In this document: positions 34,669 through 43,422 of the stretch, one piece after another | Layout of the letters: each line of letters starts with the position of its first letter | How positions within the stretch are numbered: the stretch's first letter is position 1 | From: an uncultured Clostridia bacterium | Lineage (GTDB): Bacteria; Bacillota; Clostridia; Oscillospirales; Ruminococcaceae | Reading direction: 5' to 3' | Length of the DNA stretch: 55,611 bases | NCBI GenBank assembly: GCA_944385925.1 | Contig: CALWZE010000026.1 | Location: 1 to 55,611 of the forward strand | Position numbers and translations under genes: made by a program | Notes under the pieces: model-generated | Databases searched by the model: none | What the model was told of the DNA's origin: nothing | What the model saw: only the letters and a program-made list of their open reading frames with translations

Positions 34669-35565
34669 ATGAAAAAGATATTGGTCATCGGCTCCACAGT
34701 CGTGGATGTGATCATCCATGTGGACCATCTTCCAAGTTCAACCGAGGACGTACATGTTCTTTCCCAAACCGCCGCATTGGGCGGCTGCGCTTACAATGTC
34801 TCTGAGGCCATTCGTCAATTTGGCGCGCCTTATCTTCTCTTTTCTCCGATCGGCACGGGAATCTACGGCGATTTTATCCGCTCTGAATTTGCCAAGAAGG
34901 GACGTTTCTCTCCCCTGCCAACCCCCGACATGCCAAACGGATGCTGCTATTGCTTCGTCGAGCGTTCAGGAGAGCGCACTTTCATTTCCAACCACGGTGC
35001 GGAATATCTTATCTATGAGAAATGGCTGACCGGCATTCAGTCGGAAGAGCTGGAATCTGTCTATGTCTGCGGACTCGAGATCGAAGAGAAAACCGGAGAG
35101 GATATCATCCGTTTTCTTGAGCGTCTTCAGAATGTACCGATCTTTTTTGCACCCGGCCCGCGCCTTGGTGTGATCGCGGACGAGCGTATGCGCCGAATCT
35201 TTGCACTTTCGCCGATTGTGCATCTTAACGCCGACGAGATTTGCCGGTACACCTGCAAATCGAACTTGGAAGATGCTGCCGCCGCGCTTTATGCCCAGAC
35301 AAATAATACGGTAATCATTACGGACGGCGCAAAGGGCGCCTGTTATTTCGACGGCAAAAACCTTGTTCGCATCGATCCCTGCCCCGTCGACAAGGTCGTC
35401 GATACCATCGGCGCGGGAGATGCACACGTCGGCGCATGCATTGCCTCCCTTGCGCTTGGCCGAAGCATGGACGATGCAATCCGATACGCAAACAGACTTT
35501 CTGCCGCAGTCGTTGCTCACAGCGGTGCTGTCCTTCCGGACGAGCAGTTCAATTCACTTTTCTGA
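34669..35565 (+). CDS. PfkB-family carbohydrate/nucleoside kinase
   Basis: The 298-residue protein has the ribokinase fold: N-terminal GSTVVDVIIHVDHLP, signature 1 GGCAYNVSEAIRQFG, and the C-terminal signature DTIGAGDAHVGACIASLALG with the catalytic Asp in GAGD. Substrate residues do not let me choose between ribose, pseudouridine or another sugar. ATG 34669 has GGAG upstream. It is monocistronic. Confidence 0.9.
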   Translation: MKKILVIGSTVVDVIIHVDHLPSSTEDVHVLSQTAALGGCAYNVSEAIRQFGAPYLLFSPIGTGIYGDFIRSEFAKKGRFSPLPTPDMPNGCCYCFVERSGERTFISNHGAEYLIYEKWLTGIQSEELESVYVCGLEIEEKTGEDIIRFLERLQNVPIFFAPGPRLGVIADERMRRIFALSPIVHLNADEICRYTCKSNLEDAAAALYAQTNNTVIITDGAKGACYFDGKNLVRIDPCPVDKVVDTIGAGDAHVGACIASLALGRSMDDAIRYANRLSAAVVAHSGAVLPDEQFNSLF

Positions 35566-35782
35566 TCCATAGCTTTTTACTTCTGCTTGCATAGAGATTC
35601 TGCACAGTTAACAAAACTTCTCTGCATCCTCTGTACTTCGCAGTGCAAACCACAAATCGGTTTTCTCCTTGGCCGGCAGCTTTTTCACATTGACAAATCG
35701 TACTTCCTTGTTATGTCCCACGCTGTACAATATTTACTTTTTTCCGTCAAGGTTAAATCCCAATAAATAACTTTCAATCAGC
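35566..35782. other. Long 3' region after the PfkB kinase gene
   Basis: About 215 bases separate the stop codon and the next plus-strand terminator. It has no ORF with a ribosome site. It might be a long 3' UTR or hold a small RNA; TTGACA (35691-35696) has no well placed -10. Confidence 0.35.
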
Positions 35783-35807
35783 AAAGAGCCCTCTGGGCTC
35801 TTTTTTT
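35783..35807 (+). terminator. Terminator downstream of the PfkB kinase gene
   Basis: AAAGAGCCC-TCT-GGGCTCTTT is followed by further T residues. Confidence 0.82.
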
Positions 35808-35890
35808 ATGCTTAGTCTTGATAATCCGAAAAGAACAACGGAGTTTTCGGAGCATTTTTTTGGTTGCCATTTGTTTGCCGACTGTCTTTT

Positions 35891-35927
35891 AAATTGCGCT
35901 TATCTTAGAGCAAGACAAGCGCAATTT
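35891..35927 (-). terminator. Hairpin at the end of feoB
   Basis: AAATTGCGCTT (35891-35901) and AAGCGCAATTT (35917-35927) are perfectly complementary; one arm lies in the last feoB codons. The T tract is short, so termination is only likely, not certain. Confidence 0.5.
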
Positions 35928-37887
35928 TGTACACAAAATAAGCCAACAGCCAGGCAATCCCGGTCTGCGCAAGCATCGCAAGCGCGGCACTGCCCGATTT
36001 TCCCAACGTTTTTCTGATTGTGGATGCCGCCGCGGCGCAGGGCATATAAAACATGGTAAAGGTCAAAAATGCACATGCGGATGCGGATGTAAATACCACT
36101 CGCGGCCCCGCCCCTTGTGTCAATATGTTCAGCGTGCTGATAACCGATTCTTTGGCCGCGAGTCCGGTAAGCAGCGCAGTCGCCGCTCTCCAGTCTCCAA
36201 ATCCGAGCGGTGCAAATAGCGGAGCAGCCTTTTTTCCCAACGCAGCGAGCATACTTTGTGACGCATCCTGTAAATAGGTAAAAGCAAAGTCAAAATGCTG
36301 CAAAAACCAAACCGTCGCTGAGGCAAGAAGAATGACCGTAAAGGCCTTTTTCAAAAAATCCATCGCGCGCCTGCGAAGACTGTGCATAAGATTTTTTGTG
36401 CTGGGAAATCGATACGCTGGAAGTTCCAACACAAAGGGCGGTTCCTTGGCGCGCAGCGAATTATTTTTGAACACAAGCGCATAAAGCAGGCCGATCAGTA
36501 TGCCGCCAAGATACAATGGCGCCGCCACCAGCACTTTATTGCCCTGAAAAAACGCAGCGGCAAAGACAGCATAGATAGGCAATTTTGCGCTGCAGGACAT
36601 AAACGGAACAAGCAGCGTCGTGATTTTTCGATCACGCTCACTTGCAAGGGTTCTTGTTGAAAGCACAGCCGGCACGGTACACCCGAACCCCATCAGAAGC
36701 GGCACGGCAGAGCGTCCGGACAATCCAAAAGCGCGCATGGGACGATCCAGTATAAATGCCACACGTGCCATATAACCGCTGTCCTCCAGGATTCCCAGCA
36801 GCAAAAACAGAATTAAAACCGTCGGCAAAAAGGCAAGCACGCTGCCAACCCCGGACAGCAATCCGTCGCAGATAAAGGAGCACAGCCAGGGGGCAAGCTG
36901 CCAGTTTTGCAGCAAAATTGCCAGCTGTGCGGAAAGGTATGCAACGCCCTGCTCTGCCATCTGGGAAACCCGACCCCCAACGGGGCCGAATGTAAACCAG
37001 AATACACCGAACATTATCAGAATAAACAGCGGAAAGGCGAGCAGTTTTCCGGTAGCAAGGCTGTCAAACTGCCATTTCACTCCGCTTTCCCGCTTTGTGT
37101 AACGGCAAGCCTTGCGGCAAATTTCATCAATATACGCATACCGCATCTGTACGACCGCAAGTTGCCGGTCAACTTTCAGCGCCTGTTCCATGGCGGACGT
37201 AATCCGCTCTATTTGCTTCATTTCTTCCGGTGGGAGTTTAAGCACCGGGACGGCCGGTTTGTCCCCCTGCAGCATACGAAGCGCGAAAAACAGGCGGTTA
37301 AAGCTTCCCGATGTTTTATTTTGGAGAATCATGCTTAGAATTTCGCGAGCCGCCTCACCGGTTTTTCCGGAATAGGCAGGATATTGGAAGCTTTTTTTGC
37401 CGGCCTGCTTTCCAACATTTTTTAAGCTTGCCACCAGTTCGTCGATTCCTTCGCCGCTGTTCGCGCAGATTGGCTTTACCGGCACTTGGAGATATTTTTC
37501 CAGCAGCTGAGCGTTGATCTTAATCCCCATTTTCTCCGCTTCGTCCATCATATTCAGCGCAACCACAACGGGCAGACCGAGTTCCAGCAGCTGCACTGTG
37601 AGATACAGTCCGCGCTGCAGTGCTGTCGCATCCAGGATATTCAGAACCACATCCGGAGCCCCATACAGCATATATTCTTCGCTTATTTTCTCCTCTGCTG
37701 AAAACGCGGCCAGCGAATATGCGCCGGGCAGATCAACGGCAAACCATCCTTCTGCCCCTCTGACGGATCCGGTCTTTTTTTCCACGGTTACCCCCGGAAA
37801 GTTCCCGACATGCTGGTCCAGTCCGGTCAAGGCATTAAAAAGGGTCGTCTTTCCGCAGTTTGGATTGCCGATCAGGGCTATGTTCAA
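35905..37887 (-). CDS. feoB: Ferrous iron transporter FeoB
   Basis: The 660-residue inner-membrane Fe(II) transporter has an N-terminal G domain (G1 GNPNCGKT at 7-14, switch FPGVTVEKKTG, G3 DLPGAYSL, G4 NMMD), a guanine-dissociation-inhibitor-like helical part (about 165-260) and a polytopic C-terminal half with Gate motifs (LLGILEDSGYMARVAFILDR, GFGCTVPAVLSTRTL). Length is near the usual 650-700. It overlaps the feoA stop by ATGA, so the two are co-translated. No clear Fur box was found upstream of feoA. Confidence 0.96.
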   Translation of the reverse strand: MNIALIGNPNCGKTTLFNALTGLDQHVGNFPGVTVEKKTGSVRGAEGWFAVDLPGAYSLAAFSAEEKISEEYMLYGAPDVVLNILDATALQRGLYLTVQLLELGLPVVVALNMMDEAEKMGIKINAQLLEKYLQVPVKPICANSGEGIDELVASLKNVGKQAGKKSFQYPAYSGKTGEAAREILSMILQNKTSGSFNRLFFALRMLQGDKPAVPVLKLPPEEMKQIERITSAMEQALKVDRQLAVVQMRYAYIDEICRKACRYTKRESGVKWQFDSLATGKLLAFPLFILIMFGVFWFTFGPVGGRVSQMAEQGVAYLSAQLAILLQNWQLAPWLCSFICDGLLSGVGSVLAFLPTVLILFLLLGILEDSGYMARVAFILDRPMRAFGLSGRSAVPLLMGFGCTVPAVLSTRTLASERDRKITTLLVPFMSCSAKLPIYAVFAAAFFQGNKVLVAAPLYLGGILIGLLYALVFKNNSLRAKEPPFVLELPAYRFPSTKNLMHSLRRRAMDFLKKAFTVILLASATVWFLQHFDFAFTYLQDASQSMLAALGKKAAPLFAPLGFGDWRAATALLTGLAAKESVISTLNILTQGAGPRVVFTSASACAFLTFTMFYMPCAAAASTIRKTLGKSGSAALAMLAQTGIAWLLAYFVYKIALVLL

Positions 37888-38114
37888 CGCATGCGCCTCC
37901 TTATGTCTATCAGCCTTGCATCGTTCCGGCGAATGGTCAGCACGTAACCGCGTAACCCGATCTCAATGGGATCGCCCAGCGGCGCGGCTTTGCGAAGCTG
38001 GATTTCCGTTCCGGGGACAATGCCCATTTCAAGCATTCGCAGACGCGTCATTCCCTCCCCTTTTACCTGCAGCACTTCTCCCCATTCCCCTCTCTTCAGC
38101 TTATCCAGCGTCAT
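37884..38114 (-). CDS. feoA: Ferrous iron transport protein FeoA
   Basis: The 76-residue SH3-like protein reads MTLDKLKRGEWGEVLQVKGE ... LRMLEMGIVPGTEIQLRKAA ... GDPIEIGLRGYVLTIRRNDA, all typical for FeoA. GGAGAAGAAGG lies upstream of ATG 38114. It binds FeoB and supports Fe(II) uptake under anaerobic conditions. Confidence 0.95.
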   Translation of the reverse strand: MTLDKLKRGEWGEVLQVKGEGMTRLRMLEMGIVPGTEIQLRKAAPLGDPIEIGLRGYVLTIRRNDARLIDIRRRMR

Positions 38115-38213
38115 TTTTTTACCTTCTTCTCCTTTTTTCGCAATTTGCGCTCATTGCCGGCATACATTTACTGTATGACGCGTCCTTTAGTCCAAGTATA
38201 TGGGGGGATCATC

Positions 38214-39002
38214 TTGTTTATTTCGCTGCGCGTCCGCAAATCCATCCTGATTGCCGCAATCGCCACCGCTGCTCTCGGCCTTTTGGTTGCCGTGCTGTTT
38301 TCAAGCCGCGGCAGTCAGCAAAGCGTTCCGACTTCAGCCAGCCCACAGCAGGTGCAGCAAAAACCCAGGACGGTCTATCTGACCTTTGACGACGGTCCAA
38401 GCCGAAATACGGATGCTTTGCTTGAGGTTCTAAACGAGCAGCAGGTCAAGGCTACTTTTTTTGTCACCGGACAAAATCCCGAGTATTTTGATTGCATAGC
38501 AAAAGCAAAGGAACAGGGACATTTAATCGCGCTGCACACCTATACTCACAACTTTTCCTCCATTTATTCCGGTTCAACCGCTTTCTGGGAAGATATTGAA
38601 AAACTCAACGAATTGATTTATGAGCAGACGGGAGAATACAGTAATCTGCTTCGCTTCCCCGGCGGCAGTTCTAATACGGTCAGCAAGCGGCATGGCGGCG
38701 TACATATTATGCAAACCCTGATCGCGGAATGCGAGCAGCGCGATATCGCTTATGTGGACTGGAACGTGGATACCAAGGACGCCGAAAACGGAACCTGTGA
38801 CGCGGACACTATTTTTCAGCGCGCCGTACGAGGCGCCGATCAGGTTGACGGAGACCTTGTTATCCTGATGCACGACGGAACCGCAAACACCACCGCTGCA
38901 CAGGCCACAGAACAGGTCATCCAATACTTCCGCGACCAGGGGTGTACTTTTGACACGCTGGATCATATGGAAGAGCTTGTCCACCATCATCTGACAAATT
39001 AA
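38214..39002 (+). CDS. Polysaccharide deacetylase (NodB domain), membrane-anchored
   Basis: The 262-residue protein starts at TTG 38214 behind a GGGGGG site 6 bases away. The in-frame ATG at 38175 has none. A membrane anchor (about residues 9-27) is followed by a NodB domain: TFDDGPS near residue 60 with the catalytic and metal Asp, HTYTH metal histidines near 108, RFPGGSS near 145, DWNVDTKDA near 183 and LMHDG near 222. It would remove acetyl groups from peptidoglycan or another surface polymer. It is divergent from feoAB and followed by an unrelated trio. Confidence 0.92.
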   Translation: MFISLRVRKSILIAAIATAALGLLVAVLFSSRGSQQSVPTSASPQQVQQKPRTVYLTFDDGPSRNTDALLEVLNEQQVKATFFVTGQNPEYFDCIAKAKEQGHLIALHTYTHNFSSIYSGSTAFWEDIEKLNELIYEQTGEYSNLLRFPGGSSNTVSKRHGGVHIMQTLIAECEQRDIAYVDWNVDTKDAENGTCDADTIFQRAVRGADQVDGDLVILMHDGTANTTAAQATEQVIQYFRDQGCTFDTLDHMEELVHHHLTN

Positions 39003-39118
39003 TAAACGTTCACAAAATGTTAATCTGCCTTTCGTTGCAAAGGCACGGACATTGATGTAAAATATCCATATTGCGATGCTGAACCGCAGTTGGCAGCAGC
39101 GCATGAAGGAGCGTTGGA

Positions 39119-40000
39119 TTGTTCGGCTATATTCTCCCCGATAAACCGGAACTGAAAATTAAGGAATTTGCAGCCTATCGCGCCGTCTACTGTTCGCTGT
39201 GCGGCGCGCTGCGCGATTTCGGCTTCGGCGCAAAAGCCCTTCTTAATTACGATTTCGTCTTTGCGGCCATGCTGATGATGGCTGTCCGGCAGGAGGACGC
39301 ACCAAAGCCTTGCGAAGGGCGCTGCAACACCAATCCTCTGGAAAAGATAAACCTTATTCCGCAAAACGCGCAGCTGCGCAGTTGTGCGGCTGCGCTCCTC
39401 ATCAGCGCGCGCTATAAGTTTATGGACAATGCGCGGGACGAAGGGCTTTTTAAGCGAATTGCGGCGCGTTTCCTGCTGTTTGCTTTGCGGCCGGCTTTCC
39501 GGCGCGCCGCCTGTGAGCTTCCTCAATTCGACCGCACTGTCAAGGAACAGATGGATGCACAGAGCGATTTTGAGAAAAGCGGCCTGGACAGCATTGATCG
39601 CGCCTGCGATGCAACAGCAACCGGACTCGCATCGTTTTTTTCGTCAATGAGCGTGCAAGAGAAGCTTTCCTGCGCACTGCAGCGCCTGGGCTATCTGATC
39701 GGGCGCTATGTATACCTTGCGGACGCGGGGGATGATCTTGCAGAGGATCTGAAAAAAGGCCGCTATAATCCGCTGATTCTCCGGTTCGGACTCTCTAGCG
39801 GCTGTTCGCAGCAGAAGATCGAACAGGCCAAAGACGAGCTGAAAGCGCAGTTGTACGCCACCATTGCGCAAATTGAGACATGTTATCAGAGCATACCGCT
39901 CACCTGTTACCGTGAAATACTGGACAACATAATTTATCTGGGCTTATATAAAACCGCACAGGAAATCGGTACAAAAAAGAAAGGAAAATCCAGACCATGA
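39119..40000 (+). CDS. DUF5685 family protein
   Basis: The 293-residue protein begins MFGYILPDKPELKIKEFAAY and YCSLCGALRDFGFGAKALLN, which I recognise as the DUF5685 family. It is all-helical in appearance, with LADAGDDLAEDLKKGRYNPL near residue 200, an aspartate-rich block reminiscent of isoprenoid synthase-like helices; that is only a resemblance. The start is TTG at 39119 with AAGGAG upstream. It overlaps the J-like gene by ATGA. The function is not known to me. Confidence 0.8.
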   Translation: MFGYILPDKPELKIKEFAAYRAVYCSLCGALRDFGFGAKALLNYDFVFAAMLMMAVRQEDAPKPCEGRCNTNPLEKINLIPQNAQLRSCAAALLISARYKFMDNARDEGLFKRIAARFLLFALRPAFRRAACELPQFDRTVKEQMDAQSDFEKSGLDSIDRACDATATGLASFFSSMSVQEKLSCALQRLGYLIGRYVYLADAGDDLAEDLKKGRYNPLILRFGLSSGCSQQKIEQAKDELKAQLYATIAQIETCYQSIPLTCYREILDNIIYLGLYKTAQEIGTKKKGKSRP

Positions 40001-40608
40001 CCAATCCTTACAGCGCCCTGGGCGTATCCTCCGGCGCGACAGACGAGCAGATTAAAGCGGCTTACCGCGAACTGGTCAAGCAGTACAGCGACGACGACGC
40101 ACGCATAAATGAACTGAACGACGCCTATGACCAGATCATGGCAGAGCGTCGAACCGGCGGTCAAAGCGCTGATTATGCACAGAGCGCACAGAATACTACC
40201 GGTTCCGGATATGAGGCGTATGACGAGGCGGCCGCAAGAAACTATACCGAAATCCGCCAGCTGATACGCGCAAACGATATTCTTTCCGCCGAACAGCGGC
40301 TGCTTGCGATTAATCCCTCCCTGCGCGGCGCGGAGTGGAATTTTCTCATGGGATGCGTTTGCCAGTCAAAAGGGTGGCTGGACGAGGCTTATCGTTACTT
40401 TTCTGCTGCCAACTCAATTGATCCCCATAATTCGGAATATGCCGCCGCGTACAATCGCATGACAAGAGAGAGAACAACAGGCGGTTCTGAGTATAATCCC
40501 TACGGGCAGCGCCAGGCCGGCGGCTGCATGGATGACGATGCCTGCGCCAACGCCGTGCAGTGCATGTGCCTTTATTCTCTTTGTTCGAACTGCTGCTGCG
40601 GGAACTAA
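39997..40608 (+). CDS. J-domain-like protein lacking HPD, with cysteine-rich tail
   Basis: The 203-residue protein starts NPYSALGVSSGATDEQIKAA like a DnaJ J domain (helices I and II), but where HPD should follow helix II it has S31-D32-D33, and helix III is short (INELNDAYDQIMAERR). A TPR-like helical middle follows (about 75-160, LRANDILSAEQRLLAINPSL). The last 28 residues hold eight cysteines, ending SNCCCGN. HPD is required for Hsp70 stimulation, so that activity is unlikely. It overlaps DUF5685 (ATGA) and lies 3 bases before a membrane protein gene, suggesting one functional unit. Confidence 0.82.
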   Translation: MTNPYSALGVSSGATDEQIKAAYRELVKQYSDDDARINELNDAYDQIMAERRTGGQSADYAQSAQNTTGSGYEAYDEAAARNYTEIRQLIRANDILSAEQRLLAINPSLRGAEWNFLMGCVCQSKGWLDEAYRYFSAANSIDPHNSEYAAAYNRMTRERTTGGSEYNPYGQRQAGGCMDDDACANAVQCMCLYSLCSNCCCGN

Positions 40609-40611
40609 GCT

Positions 40612-41151
40612 ATGAACCGTGATACCTATCGAATTGCTCTCGGGGGCCTACTAACCGCTGCAGCGGTCGCCATTCTATTTCTGGGCTCCGTCATCCCGTT
40701 TGCCACCTTTATATCCCCGGCGCTGGCCTCTATCTGCATACTTTATTTCTGCATGGAATACGGACGCCCGACCGCGTTGATCGTTTACGCGGCTGTTGGC
40801 ATTCTGGCGGCGCTGCTTGCACCGGACAAGGAACAGGCACTTATTTTTATTTTTCTTCTTGGCTATTACCCGATCGTCAAGGGGCTTTTCGAACGCCTGC
40901 GTTCCAAAGCGGTTGTTTTGTTGTTAAAGGCACTGCTATGCGACCTGACTATGCTGAGCTTGTATTTTATCTTGACTCGCGTACTCGTTATCGCGGCCGT
41001 GCGCGAGGAATTTGCGCAATATACTGTTCCGCTCCTGATTTTGCTGACCGTGCTGGGGACCATAACTTTCCTTGTTTACGACGCGGCGCTGACCAAACTT
41101 GCGATTTATTATGAGGTCAAGCTTCGCCCACGCCTTAAGAGAGGCCGCTGA
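40612..41151 (+). CDS. Small polytopic membrane protein, unknown
   Basis: The 179-residue protein has about five to six hydrophobic helices (for example IALGGLLTAAAVAILFLGSV, LIVYAAVGILAALLA, VLLLKALLCDLTMLSLYFIL) and a basic C-terminus (KLRPRLKRGR). Arrangement and size recall S components of ECF transporters, but no ligand motif is visible. It is third in the DUF5685 / J-like / membrane trio and ends at a strong terminator. Confidence 0.7.
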   Translation: MNRDTYRIALGGLLTAAAVAILFLGSVIPFATFISPALASICILYFCMEYGRPTALIVYAAVGILAALLAPDKEQALIFIFLLGYYPIVKGLFERLRSKAVVLLLKALLCDLTMLSLYFILTRVLVIAAVREEFAQYTVPLLILLTVLGTITFLVYDAALTKLAIYYEVKLRPRLKRGR

Positions 41152-41181
41152 TTGATCGTAAGAGGACAAGGTGTTTTTTAT

Positions 41182-41224
41182 AGTCCGGGTTTTATGCTAT
41201 GTCATAAAGCCCGGCTGTTTTTTT
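41182..41224 (+). terminator. Terminator of the DUF5685 trio
   Basis: AGTCCGGGTTTTATG pairs with CATAAAGCCCGGCT (one mismatch/bulge) and is followed by GTTTTTTT. Confidence 0.8.
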
Positions 41225-41301
41225 GATACAGCGCAGCTTTTCTGCATGGCCTTTTCCATTCAGCAAGTCGATACTTCAAAACCAATTATTTGAAATATCA
41301 A

Positions 41302-41340
41302 AAACAAGCCGGCATGATTGTCTCTCATGCCGGCTTGTTT
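41302..41340 (-). terminator. Terminator of potABCD
   Basis: AAACAAGCCGGCATGA (41302-41317) and TCATGCCGGCTTGTTT (41325-41340) form a perfect 16-bp stem with T runs on both strands, 43 bases past the potD stop. Confidence 0.88.
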
Positions 41341-41383
41341 TCTAACTCAATTGATTTTTGGCTGTTTAGCTGCAAAGTTCAGT

Positions 41384-42595
41384 TTAATAAATATCATGCT
41401 TTTTCTTATAAGCACGCACGATGGTAATTACAATGGAGGCCACGAATGCAACAACAAGAAACACTGGTCCGATCCATTCGTTCGGATTTTCATTGTAGCT
41501 CAGGATATCAGTCCAGTATTTGTCAATTGCCTCGTTTGCCTCCTCAGGCAGCGCCTTGAACACCTCGGTTTTTTCCAAAACGCTTGCATCCGGATAAGCA
41601 ATCGCCATCGTTTCCTCGTCCAAATCGAGTAATTCTTTAGCCGCCGAGCTGGGCGTGGAGTAGCCGATATATTCCGCGTTCGCGGCAGACACCTCCGGCT
41701 CACACATGAAATTGATGAACATCTCGGCCGCTTCCTTATTCTCACAACCGGTCGGGATAACCATCGCATCCACAAAATAGTTTGTGCCTTCTTTGGGAAT
41801 CGCAAATGCAAGGTCGGGATTTTCATCAATCATGGTGATTGCATCGCCCGCGTAATACGGTGCGATTGCCGCTTCTCCGCCCTCCATCTTATTAAAGATC
41901 TCATCCATGACATAAGCCTGCACGAGCATTTTCTGATTCTTCAGCTCGTTTGCAGCTTCTTCAAGATGGGCAGGATCGGTGTCATTCAGCGAATATCCAA
42001 GACGCGCAAGAGAAATGCCGAAAGCATCGCGGGAATTGCTGAACATGAGTATATTTCCCATATATCGCTCATCCCAGAGCGCGTTCCAGGAGTCGATCTC
42101 GTCATCGATCATGGTTGTATTGTAGATCAGTCCGACGATTCCCCACATATAGGGCACGGAATATTCCTCATTCTCGTCGTACTCCATTCCCTTATAGACG
42201 TCGTCAATCAGCGCATAATTTGGAATATTGGAAAAGTCCAGCTTTTCCAGCATTCCCTCCGACGCCATACGGGCAATCATATAATCGGACGGAATAATGA
42301 CATCATACTGTCCGCCGCCGCTTTTGATTTTTGCGTACATCTCCTCGTTGGAGGCAAATGTCGTGTAGTGAACCGAAATTCCGGTCAATTCTTCGAATTC
42401 TTTAATCACGTTCATCGAATCGTCTGAACCGTCCGAAATATATTCGCCCCAGTTATACACGTTCAGCGTGATCTTTTCACCCTGGAAGCGCTGATAATAA
42501 GCCTCATCCACCACGCCGACCTCGGCAAAGGCGGGCAAAGCAAGCGCGCAGAATACAAGCGCACAAAGCAGAACACAGATTATCTTTTTCATCAT
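41384..42595 (-). CDS. potD: Spermidine/putrescine ABC transporter substrate-binding protein with C-terminal membrane anchor
   Basis: The 403-residue protein has a signal peptide (about 1-24, ending ALALPAFA) without a clear lipobox, then a type II periplasmic-binding fold: LNVYNWGEYISDGSDDSMNV, FASNEEMYAKIKSGGGQYDV, IPSDYMIARM, VPYMWGIVGLIYNTTMIDD. After residue 370 it has a hydrophobic helix WIGPVFLVVAFVASIVITIV followed by RAYKKKHDIY, so the protein would be tethered at its C-terminus rather than by a lipid. It is last in the operon, overlapping potC by ATGA. Confidence 0.93.
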   Translation of the reverse strand: MMKKIICVLLCALVFCALALPAFAEVGVVDEAYYQRFQGEKITLNVYNWGEYISDGSDDSMNVIKEFEELTGISVHYTTFASNEEMYAKIKSGGGQYDVIIPSDYMIARMASEGMLEKLDFSNIPNYALIDDVYKGMEYDENEEYSVPYMWGIVGLIYNTTMIDDEIDSWNALWDERYMGNILMFSNSRDAFGISLARLGYSLNDTDPAHLEEAANELKNQKMLVQAYVMDEIFNKMEGGEAAIAPYYAGDAITMIDENPDLAFAIPKEGTNYFVDAMVIPTGCENKEAAEMFINFMCEPEVSAANAEYIGYSTPSSAAKELLDLDEETMAIAYPDASVLEKTEVFKALPEEANEAIDKYWTDILSYNENPNEWIGPVFLVVAFVASIVITIVRAYKKKHDIY

Positions 42596-43422
42596 ATCCG
42601 GCGCTCCTTTGCAAGCTGTTTTTCGCCCCGGATGTCGCGGTAATTCATAATCAGCAGAATGGACAGAACCACAACAAACAGAATGGCAGAAAGGGCGTTG
42701 ATCTCCGGACTGACCTTGCGCCGGGTCATGGAATAGACCGCGATGGGAAGTGTCTGTGCGGTGCCGGAGGTAAAGTAGCTGATAACAAAGTCGTCGATGG
42801 AATAGGTAAGCGCCATCAGGAAGCCGGTCGTAATTCCGGGCATAATTTCCGGGATAACGACTTTAAAGAATGCCTGTACCGGGCTGCATCCAAGATCCAG
42901 CGCTGCCTCGTAGAGATTTTTGTCCATCTGGCGCAGCTTTGGGCTGACTGACAGAATCACATAGGGCACGTTAAAAGTGATATGCGCAATAATCAGTGTG
43001 CCGAGTCCCATTTCAAATTCCAGTCCAAAGGCTGCAAAAGCCGTGCGCATCGCAACAAAAAGCAGCAGCATAGAAACACCGGTCACGATCTCCGGGTTAA
43101 CAACCGGCGTATAGGTGCAGTTCATGATGATCGTCCGGCTGAATTTGTGCATCGAGCGGATACCGACCGCTGCCGCTGTCCCAAGGATGGTGGCAATGAT
43201 CGAAGATACCGCAGCGACGAGCAGTGTCACGCCCAGCGCTTTAATGATCATTTCATTATGAAACAGCTGTTTGTACCAGTCGAGCGTAAAACCGGTGAAG
43301 ACGTTGCGGCTTTTTGACTGATTAAACGAGAAAAGGATCAGCACCGCAATCGGCAGATAAAGGAAAATAAAAACAAGGGTTGTATAAGCCCTGGCTGTTT
43401 TGTTCATGCGTTTTTCGATCAC
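42592..43422 (-). CDS. potC: Spermidine/putrescine ABC transporter permease PotC
   Basis: The 276-residue permease has six membrane helices and the binding-protein-dependent EAA loop EAALDLGCSPVQAFFKVVIP near residue 178. The start is GTG 43422 (GTGA overlap with the potB stop), or ATG 43407. With PotB it forms the membrane channel. Confidence 0.94.
   Translation of the reverse strand: MIEKRMNKTARAYTTLVFIFLYLPIAVLILFSFNQSKSRNVFTGFTLDWYKQLFHNEMIIKALGVTLLVAAVSSIIATILGTAAAVGIRSMHKFSRTIIMNCTYTPVVNPEIVTGVSMLLLFVAMRTAFAAFGLEFEMGLGTLIIAHITFNVPYVILSVSPKLRQMDKNLYEAALDLGCSPVQAFFKVVIPEIMPGITTGFLMALTYSIDDFVISYFTSGTAQTLPIAVYSMTRRKVSPEINALSAILFVVVLSILLIMNYRDIRGEKQLAKERRI

Noticed and set aside
35808..36017. 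69-residue ORF after the PfkB terminator
   Set aside because: It overlaps the feoB 3' end in antisense and lacks a start signal.
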